Assembly: GCA_013178305.1 (NCBI GenBank)
Contig: JABLXB010000004.1
Coordinates: forward strand, 1-64,000
DNA length: 64,000 bases
Origin: Bacillota bacterium
GTDB taxonomy: Bacteria > Bacillota > Sulfobacillia > JABLXB01
Direction: 5' to 3'
A program made the translations under genes and the position numbers. Below are positions 57,615 through 64,000 of the stretch, one piece after another (position 1 is the first letter of the stretch; the number at the start of each line of letters is the position of its first letter). Under the pieces are notes generated by a model. The model was not told where the DNA came from and did no database searches. It was given only the letters and a program-made list of their open reading frames with translations.

Positions 57615-58910
57615 TCATGCTCGTCCATCCGCCGACCAGCACGGTACACCGTCCCTGGCCACCACGCGACCTGACTTAATCACGCACGTCGCGAGGTTCG
57701 CTGCGAAGCGGTACGGGATCTCCCGGTAATCACCGGCGTCGAACACCACTGCGTCAGCCGCCATACCCCGCTCTATTCTGCCCACGCGGTCGCCTATCCC
57801 GGTGGCGCAGGCGGCGTTAACTGTGGCCGCGGTGAAGCATTCCTCGGGAGTCATTCTCATCTGCGTGCAGGCAATCGTCATCGCCACAGGCATCACCTGG
57901 AGAGTACACGAACCGGGGTTGAAATCCGTCCCCAGCGCAACCGGCAGGCCCATGTCTATCATCCTCCTCGCCGGCGCATAAGCATGGCCGCCCAGGAAAA
58001 ACGGCGTGCCGGGCAGGAGAACCGCGACGCATCCAGCGCCCCTCATCGCCTCGAGCCCCCTGTCGGAAGCCATCATCAAGTGTTCGGCCGAAATCGCGCC
58101 AACCTCCGCAGCCAGTTCAGCCCCTCCGGAAGGCGCCAGCTCGTCGGCGTGCACCTTCGCCCGCATCCCTCTTCGCCCGGCCTCTACGAGCACTCTCCTC
58201 GACTGCCCGGGGGTGAACACGCCCTTCTCGCAGAATACGTCCGCGAACCGCGCGACCCCCTGTTGCTGCACGGCCGGGAGCATCTCGTTCACGATCAGGT
58301 CCACGTACCCGTCCGCGTTACCCGCGAACTCGGGCGGCACCGCGTGCAGCCCCATGAACGTGCCCACGACTCCGGCGGGGTGAACCTGCGCGGCCTTCGA
58401 GACCACGCGCAGGCACTTGAGCTCGTTCCCGGTATCGAGACCGTAGCCGCTTTTCACCTCGACAGTTGTAGTGCCCCACTTGAGGCACTCATCCAGCCTT
58501 TCCAGCGCCCGTGACAGCAGGGTGGGCTCGTCCGAGGCACGGGTAGATTCGACCGTGCTGTTGATGCCGCCCCCCGCCTTGTGGATCTCGAGGTACGTCC
58601 TCCCCTCGATGCGCATTGCGAATTCCCCCGCCCGCCACCCGGCGAACACCAGGTGAGTGTGGGGGTCGACAAACCCGGGCGAAACCACGCCGCCCTTGGC
58701 GTCGATCACGGTGGCACCCGGAAGTGGTTCCACGCGCCGCTCGAACTCGCGCTGAGGGCCGGCGTCCACGATCACACCCTCGAGCGATGCGAAGTACCCG
58801 TCCTCAATGATGCCCAGATCGCGCATGGCGCGGCCCGCGCGGGGCCGCGACTGCCCTGAAACTGTCAGCAGCTGCCCGGCATTGAGCACCACCAGGTCCG
58901 CCCCGACCAA
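57615..58910 (-). CDS. hutI: imidazolonepropionase
   Basis: Hydrolyses 4-imidazolone-5-propionate to N-formimino-glutamate in histidine degradation. 431 residues of the amidohydrolase fold: GFVDPHTHLVFAGWRAGEF (HxH metal site), GGGINSTV, KSGYGLD, HADELAPSGGAELAAE, and LGTDFNPGSC. TTG start after GGAGTTAGAG, two bases after the propeller gene stop. hutH is two genes upstream; hutU is not in the window. Confidence 0.95.
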   Translation of the reverse strand: MVGADLVVLNAGQLLTVSGQSRPRAGRAMRDLGIIEDGYFASLEGVIVDAGPQREFERRVEPLPGATVIDAKGGVVSPGFVDPHTHLVFAGWRAGEFAMRIEGRTYLEIHKAGGGINSTVESTRASDEPTLLSRALERLDECLKWGTTTVEVKSGYGLDTGNELKCLRVVSKAAQVHPAGVVGTFMGLHAVPPEFAGNADGYVDLIVNEMLPAVQQQGVARFADVFCEKGVFTPGQSRRVLVEAGRRGMRAKVHADELAPSGGAELAAEVGAISAEHLMMASDRGLEAMRGAGCVAVLLPGTPFFLGGHAYAPARRMIDMGLPVALGTDFNPGSCTLQVMPVAMTIACTQMRMTPEECFTAATVNAACATGIGDRVGRIERGMAADAVVFDAGDYREIPYRFAANLATCVIKSGRVVARDGVPCWSADGRA

Positions 58911-58912
58911 CT

Positions 58913-59953
58913 CTAACTCCTCCCTCGCACCCCGACCGACCAGCGCCTCCGTGCCTCGAGCCGCCTTATCCAGGCCGAGTGCTCCCCCGATTCGAGAAGA
59001 TATATGTTGCCCGCGTCATCTACCCTCGCGTATGTGCTGGACTTGTGCTTCCCGGAATACGGGGCGGGCACCACAGCGACCATACGGCCCCTGCCGTCGA
59101 ACACCATCACCCTGCCCTCCGGAGTACCGAGGTCGACCCCGGCGTAAAGCCTGCCCCTGCGGTCGTCGCCGAGCACGGTCACGCTCTGCAGCACCCTGTC
59201 CGCGTTCACCACGTATTCCGTCCGGACGTCACCCCCGGGGCCCACCCGCCTGATCGTCCTCGTGAACGGGTCCCCCTCGTGCACCTGTGCATAATACCCC
59301 CCGCGCGCCGGCGCCCACAGGCCGGTGACGGAACCCTGAGCGGTTTCCCCGGGTGACGTTACGACGAACTCGACGACCTTCTGCTCCGGGCTTCCCTGCC
59401 GGATGGCGGAAAGCGTCCTTACATATCGCTCCTTGCTCCACGTCGAATACACCACGAACGCGCTCCCGGCGCCACCGGCCCGTATCGACTCGATCACCCT
59501 GACGGGGGCCGGTTCGCCCTTCCCGTTCCACAGCACGACGGGCGGACGCTCACTTGCGACGGCTATGACGGCGACCGACGAATTGTCGGCCAGGAGAACG
59601 GTCCCGTCCTCTATCACGCAGACGTCGTCGACCGCCATCCGCGCGCGACCGGTCTCGAGCACGCCCTGGAGCTCGCCGGCCCGGGTGAACCTCAGCACGC
59701 GCCCCCTGGCCGAATCGACAACGTAAACGCTCCCATCCAGGCCGCAGCCGAAAGCCCTGACCCCGAAAAGGCTGCCGCCTTTTGAGAGCGCCACAGGCAC
59801 CTGGCCGTCGCCCTGGCCCCACGACACTTCAACCCTGGAGGCCTCGGTGTACTCTTCCCCCACTTCGAGAGCGAAGAGGAGTACGCACCCGGTAACCAGC
59901 GCCAGGATTATCGAAACCGCCGCGCGGCGGCACCTCCTCAGTATGAGAAGCAT
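58913..59953 (-). CDS. exported beta-propeller-like protein
   Basis: A 346-residue protein with an N-terminal hydrophobic segment (about 10-30, with a Cys that could be lipidated) and repeated strands reminiscent of NHL/beta-propeller blades: LDGSVYVVDSARGRVLRFTRAGE, GTVLLADNS, DRRGRLYAGVDLGTPEGRVMVFDGRGR, and DDAGNIYLLES. No enzymatic motif. It is inserted between hutH and hutI in the same orientation, which is unusual for a hut locus; role unknown. Confidence 0.7.
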   Translation of the reverse strand: MLLILRRCRRAAVSIILALVTGCVLLFALEVGEEYTEASRVEVSWGQGDGQVPVALSKGGSLFGVRAFGCGLDGSVYVVDSARGRVLRFTRAGELQGVLETGRARMAVDDVCVIEDGTVLLADNSSVAVIAVASERPPVVLWNGKGEPAPVRVIESIRAGGAGSAFVVYSTWSKERYVRTLSAIRQGSPEQKVVEFVVTSPGETAQGSVTGLWAPARGGYYAQVHEGDPFTRTIRRVGPGGDVRTEYVVNADRVLQSVTVLGDDRRGRLYAGVDLGTPEGRVMVFDGRGRMVAVVPAPYSGKHKSSTYARVDDAGNIYLLESGEHSAWIRRLEARRRWSVGVRGRS

Positions 59954-60062
59954 TCCGGACGCCCCCCTGCCGGTCGCTGCCGGTTAGTCTGTCTACTCCA
60001 GCGCTATTCCAGCAGGTGGGCCCTTAGTACGGTTCAGGTTCGCTGTGGTCCACGCGTGGCGG

Positions 60063-61646
60063 CTACGCCATCGGCCCGGCCGCCTTCTCCACGGCCTCAA
60101 CCACAGCGCCGCTGCGGATCATGTCGCGAACGGCCTCGATGTCAGGCGTCAGGGGCCTGTCCACTTCGAGGAAGGGCACCCTCGACCGCACGAGGTCGTA
60201 CGCCGCCCTGGTCCCGGCCCCGAGCCTCTCCGGCCCGCAGAACTCGGCCGCCTGCGCGGCCGTGAGCAGTTCCATCGCCACCACGCAGGCCGCGTTCCAC
60301 AGTATCTCCCTGGCTTTCCTGGCCGCGATCGTGCCCATGCTCACGTGGTCTTCCTGGTTTGCCGAGGACGGGATGGAGTCGACGCTGGCCGGGGACGCCA
60401 GGATCTTGTTCTCCGACACCAGCGCGGCTGCGGTATACTGGACCAGCATAAATCCGGAGTTGAGGCCGCTCCTGACGACGAGGAATGGTGGGAGTCCCCC
60501 TGACAACGCGGGGTTGACCATCCGCTCGATGCGCCGTTCCGATATGTTGGCGATCTCGGAGACCGCGATACCGAGGTAATCCATGGCGAGCGCCACCGGC
60601 TGCCCGTGGAAGTTCCCGCCGGAGATTATCGTCCCGCCCGCCGCGCCACCCACGGCGCCACCGGGGCGTCCGCCATCCCCGGTCTCGCCGGTCGCGGGGA
60701 ATATCAGGGGGTTATCCGTGGCGGAGTTAATCTCCGTCCCGAGCACCGAAACGACGTGGCGTACGGCGTCCCTCGAGGCGCCATGGACCTGCGGGACGCA
60801 CCTCAGCGCGTAAGCGTCCTGCACCCGCTTCTCGCCCGGGGCAGTAGTGAGTCCGCTACCCTTCGTGAGCGTCCTGACGTTCGCGGCGGACTCGCGCGCG
60901 CCGGCGTGTGGCCTCGCGGATACGATCAATTCGTCGAACGCGTCCGGGATACCGCGCAGGGCCTCGAGCGTCAACGCGGCGGCGACGTCGGCCGTCTTGA
61001 GAAGAACGCAGGCATCGTGGGCCACCAGGCACCCGATCGCCGTCATTATCTGGGTCCCGTTTATGAGCGCCAGCCCTTCTTTGGCTTCCAGCCTGACCGG
61101 CTCAATGCCCGCGGCTCGTAGCGCCGAGAGCCCGTCCATCTTCCGCCCCTGGTAAACCGCCTCGCCGCGGCCGATCATCACGGAACAAAGATGAGCGAGC
61201 GGCGCCAGGTCGCCGCTTGCGCCGAGGGAACCCTTCTCCGGAACAATGGGGTGCACTCCGGCATTCAGCATGTCTACGAGGGTATTGAGGGTGGTGAGCC
61301 GGACGCCCGAATTGCCGACGGCGAGGGCGTTCGCCCTCAGGAGCATTGTCGCCCTGACGTACTCGGCGTCGAGGGGTTGTCCAACCCCGGCGCAATGGCT
61401 CACGATCAGGTTTTCCTGTAAGGCCTGCACCTGCCCGGGGTCGATCGTGACCTCGCTGAGTTTCCCGAAACCCGTGGTCACGCCGTAGACAGCGCGACCC
61501 TCGGTCAAGGCCCGCTCCACGACGGTCCTGGAGACGTTCACCCTCTCGGCGGCGGCGGGCGACACTTCTACCCTGAGCCCGCCGCGGGCGACGGATACGA
61601 CGTCTCCGACGGTCAGACTCCGGCCATCAAGCAATATCAGGTCCAA
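60063..61646 (-). CDS. hutH: histidine ammonia-lyase
   Basis: Deaminates histidine to urocanate. 527 residues. The MIO prosthetic group forms from ASG within GSLGASGDLAPLAHL. Other signatures: YGVTTGFGKL near the N-terminus, LALINGTQIM, and NQEDHVSMG. Slightly longer than most HutH because of a glycine-rich insertion (GGAVGGAAGGT). Upstream of the propeller and hutI genes, downstream of the M16 peptidases. Confidence 0.96.
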   Translation of the reverse strand: MDLILLDGRSLTVGDVVSVARGGLRVEVSPAAAERVNVSRTVVERALTEGRAVYGVTTGFGKLSEVTIDPGQVQALQENLIVSHCAGVGQPLDAEYVRATMLLRANALAVGNSGVRLTTLNTLVDMLNAGVHPIVPEKGSLGASGDLAPLAHLCSVMIGRGEAVYQGRKMDGLSALRAAGIEPVRLEAKEGLALINGTQIMTAIGCLVAHDACVLLKTADVAAALTLEALRGIPDAFDELIVSARPHAGARESAANVRTLTKGSGLTTAPGEKRVQDAYALRCVPQVHGASRDAVRHVVSVLGTEINSATDNPLIFPATGETGDGGRPGGAVGGAAGGTIISGGNFHGQPVALAMDYLGIAVSEIANISERRIERMVNPALSGGLPPFLVVRSGLNSGFMLVQYTAAALVSENKILASPASVDSIPSSANQEDHVSMGTIAARKAREILWNAACVVAMELLTAAQAAEFCGPERLGAGTRAAYDLVRSRVPFLEVDRPLTPDIEAVRDMIRSGAVVEAVEKAAGPMA

Positions 61647-61665
61647 TCCGGTCCCTCCCGAAACA

Positions 61666-62937
61666 CTATCTCGGTCGAATGATCGAAACGGCGTGCCTTG
61701 AGTCGATCAGGTGCTCGCCCAGGCGTCTCTCCACCGTCCCCGGGGTCAACTCGCGAAGCGCGCGCATGTAGCTGAACAGGTCCGCTCCCTTGAAGAGGTG
61801 CTGATTAAACCTGTAAGAGACCTTCTCAGGCGAGTTGAACAGTGATGCGAACTCGCCGATCATCCTGCGCCTGGCCCGTTCAATGTCCTCGTGGCGCAGT
61901 CCCACCTCGCGGGCTTTCGAAAGGTGGTCCATGATCCGCGAGTGCAGCGCCTCGGGGTCCTTCGATTCGCCGCCGACAAACGAGCCCGCGAACTCCAGCT
62001 CGGACTCGTAAGCCGCGCCGAACTTCTCATCCACGAGCCCTTCCTCATATAGCTCGGAATACAGATCAGATCCGCGGCCGAACAGCGCCTCGAGGAGGAC
62101 ACGCGAAGCCACTTCCGTCTTCAGAAGGTCGAAGCCGCGAACTCCACCCGCCACATCCTTGAATCCGATCTCGATGAGCGGGGTGGCCACGACCATGTCC
62201 TGGATCACTGTGCCTTCCTTGACGCCGTCCGGTTCATCTCCATAGAGCCGCCTGATTTCGCCGCGCCGGGCCCTGTCCCGGCCGTCAACGAGGGCTGCTA
62301 CCTCGTCGAATACGCGTTCCGGTTCGACGGCGCCCACGACGAACACGGCCATGTTCTCCGGGCAGTAGAACGTCTCGTAACACAGGTACAGCATCTCTTT
62401 GGTGATCCGCCGTATGGAGTCCACCGTGCCCACCACGTCGATGCGGACCGGGTGGGAGTGGTACAGCGCCCTCATCAGGTTCGATCCGACCCTAACCTCG
62501 GGCATGTCCTCGTACATGCGGATCTCCTGCTCGATGATGCCCTTCTCTTTCTCTACGTTCTCGTCCGTGAAATAGGGCCGCTGTACGAAGCCGAGGAGTA
62601 TCCGGAGACACTCGTAGAAGTTGTCGGTCGTCGAGAAAAGATAGGTCGTGCTGGTGTAGGTGGTGTAGGCGTTGGCGGAGGCGCCGAGCTCCGCGAACTC
62701 CTGGAATATATTACCGTGCTCCTCCTCGAAAAGCTTGTGCTCGAGGAAGTGGGCTATGCCGTCGGGGACCTCGACCACACTGCCGGTCCGGGGGTCCTCA
62801 AAACGGTTGTCGATCGAGCCGTACTTCGTGGCGAACGTCGCATACTTCTTGTTGTAGTCCTTCTTCGGCATAACGTAGACCGGCAGACCGTTGTCCAGCC
62901 GCCTTACGTGGATGCGTTCATCAAGCGTTTCGCTCAC
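61666..62937 (-). CDS. M16 family zinc peptidase (YmfH-like)
   Basis: A 423-residue M16B-type protein with the inverted zinc motif HFLEH (in DGIAHFLEHKLFEE) and a downstream Glu-rich region; NAYTTYTSTTYLFSTTDNFYECL and EKGIIEQEIRMYEDMP follow family order. It pairs with the next gene upstream, which lacks HxxEH, as in the YmfF/YmfH pairs of Firmicutes. GTG 62937 after CAGGGTG is preferred; the frame reaches a TTG at 62964. Confidence 0.92.
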   Translation of the reverse strand: MSETLDERIHVRRLDNGLPVYVMPKKDYNKKYATFATKYGSIDNRFEDPRTGSVVEVPDGIAHFLEHKLFEEEHGNIFQEFAELGASANAYTTYTSTTYLFSTTDNFYECLRILLGFVQRPYFTDENVEKEKGIIEQEIRMYEDMPEVRVGSNLMRALYHSHPVRIDVVGTVDSIRRITKEMLYLCYETFYCPENMAVFVVGAVEPERVFDEVAALVDGRDRARRGEIRRLYGDEPDGVKEGTVIQDMVVATPLIEIGFKDVAGGVRGFDLLKTEVASRVLLEALFGRGSDLYSELYEEGLVDEKFGAAYESELEFAGSFVGGESKDPEALHSRIMDHLSKAREVGLRHEDIERARRRMIGEFASLFNSPEKVSYRFNQHLFKGADLFSYMRALRELTPGTVERRLGEHLIDSRHAVSIIRPR

Positions 62938-62979
62938 GATCCTGTCACCCTGCAATCGGTCCAACCCCCTGCCAGCCCT

Positions 62980-64000
62980 TCACTTGTTGGTGAGAAAATA
63001 CACCGTGTCGAGATCCACCCTGGATGCGGCCTCGATCACCTGGTCCTTCGTGACCTCCATGACGGCGGCGATCCGCTCGTCGAGGGTCTCGGGCCTTCCC
63101 AGGGCGAGGAGCTCCAGGAACGAGGCGATTATCGAAGCGGGATTGTCCTCCCACGAGCGCAGCCGGTTTACCAGCGCCTTGCGGGTGTAGTCCATCTCCT
63201 CGTCGCTGACGTCGCCCTTCCTGATGTCCTCGGCCTGCCGGCAGATGATGTCGAATGCCTGGTCCTTCTTATCCACGTCGATTCCCGAGGTAACCAGGAG
63301 GAGCCCCTTGACCGGGTTGTACGTGGAACTCGCATAATACGCCAGGCTGGCCTTTTCCCTGACGTTGGTGAACAACTTGGAGTGCACGAACCCGCCGAAT
63401 ACGCCGTCGTAGAACATGAGCGGGTACAGGTCCTCCCTCGGTGAGGCGTCCACTCTGTAACCGAGGCAGAGCTTGCCCTGGTTCACAGCCTGTCGTTCCG
63501 TGACGAACCGCGGCTCACCCGGTGCCTTCTTCCTTATCGTGCCGGGGATCTCCCCACCGCCTCGCCGGTCGAAGCTGAACGCGCGTTCCACGAGGTCGAA
63601 GGCGTACTCACGGTCCACGTCGCCTATCACACAGACGTCGACCGGGTTGGTCTCGAGGGATTCCTTGTAGAGTCCATACAACGAGGCGCCGTCTATGGAC
63701 GGGATGTCCTCGGCAACGCCCAGCTCGTGGAGCCCGAACGGTTCACCACCGCACATCTCCTGCACGCAGCGCACCACGGCGTACCGTGACTTCTCGTTGA
63801 TGATCCCCGCGATCTCGCGCGTGAGGACGTCCTTCTCCTGCTCGACGTACTCTCTCTTGAATGACGGGCCGGTTTCTCCCCCAGCCGCTCCTCCAGTCGC
63901 CCCCGACGTGACCGGCTCCAGGGTCACCCGCCTCAGGAAATCCAGCCCGCGTGCCAGCAGATCCTCGCCGGCGCCGACGTACTTGTGGTTCACGACCTCG
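62980..64000 (-). CDS. M16 family peptidase-like protein (YmfF-like), partial
   Basis: The frame is open to the window edge, so the N-terminus is missing; about 340 residues are visible where family members have about 420. It includes EKDVLTREIAGIINEKSRYAVVRCVQEMCGGEPFGLHELG, the RVDASPREDLYPLMFYDGVFGGFVHSKLFTNVREKASLAYYASS region and no HxxEH in the visible part. It is probably the non-catalytic partner of the downstream peptidase, 42 bases away. Confidence 0.88.
   Translation of the reverse strand, partial: EVVNHKYVGAGEDLLARGLDFLRRVTLEPVTSGATGGAAGGETGPSFKREYVEQEKDVLTREIAGIINEKSRYAVVRCVQEMCGGEPFGLHELGVAEDIPSIDGASLYGLYKESLETNPVDVCVIGDVDREYAFDLVERAFSFDRRGGGEIPGTIRKKAPGEPRFVTERQAVNQGKLCLGYRVDASPREDLYPLMFYDGVFGGFVHSKLFTNVREKASLAYYASSTYNPVKGLLLVTSGIDVDKKDQAFDIICRQAEDIRKGDVSDEEMDYTRKALVNRLRSWEDNPASIIASFLELLALGRPETLDERIAAVMEVTKDQVIEAASRVDLDTVYFLTNK

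Overview
The window reads as a GC-rich chromosome segment from an anaerobic, acetogen-like member of the Firmicutes (Clostridia/Moorella-like grade). The evidence is a T-box leader, YlbF and YerC/TrpR-like proteins, type III pantothenate kinase, paired M16 peptidases, strong GGAGG ribosome sites with many GTG/TTG starts, consensus sigma-A promoters, formate-tetrahydrofolate ligase and ferredoxin-linked enzymes. No species can be named from the sequence alone.

Layout. 1-340: leader and promoter of an rRNA operon running leftward out of the window. 341-7446 (minus): lysS, greA, an acyl-reductase/amino-acid-dehydrogenase-like protein, an orphan HTLEH protein, dusB, a DUF151 protein and a phosphohexomutase. 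7657-19164 (plus): a GntR/FCD regulator, a CDC48-type AAA ATPase, a four-gene 2-oxoacid:ferredoxin oxidoreductase whose alpha subunit carries the Arg31/Arg109/Asp112 set recalled for oxalate oxidoreductase, a lactate-permease-family transporter, a small membrane protein, an epimerase, and a CBS-PAS-PAS sigma-54 activator. 19208-27737 (minus): a compact ten-gene histidine operon, hisZGDCBHAF-hisIE-hisK. 27956-28651 (minus): yerC and ylbF.

29165-33435 is a divergent cluster: aconitase-family large and small subunits and an isocitrate dehydrogenase with an NAD-type cofactor pocket on the minus strand, and a NifV/Re-citrate-synthase-like enzyme on the plus strand. Both promoters share one TTGTATAC/GTATACAA operator. 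Together these enzymes could take acetyl-CoA and oxaloacetate to 2-oxoglutarate. 33516-35980: a T-box leader and a homoserine kinase-aspartokinase fusion. 36152-42566: a DUF1576 membrane protein, an FmdB zinc ribbon, a ferredoxin-tailed aldo/keto reductase, a flavin split-barrel protein, and PilZ, SIMPL and amidohydrolase genes.

42812-45420: an Nramp-family transporter without the canonical metal-site motifs, convergent with a soluble PRC/MgtE-N/CBS protein, suggesting a magnesium module. 45733-49888: a GH18 protein, a ThiF-like E1, coaX and a ZIP transporter. 50103-54742 (minus): a complete branched-chain amino-acid-type ABC importer (livJHMGF) bracketed by diverged direct repeats of the ZIP gene 5' end, next to a decayed nucleoside hydrolase/ABC ATPase relic. 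55707-64000 (minus): formate-THF ligase, hutI, a beta-propeller-like protein, hutH, and two M16 peptidase-family genes, the last cut by the window edge.

The most interesting points are the probable oxalate oxidoreductase locus, the citrate-to-2-oxoglutarate cluster with its shared operator, the ThrB-LysC fusion under T-box control, and the Nramp/MgtE-N pair.
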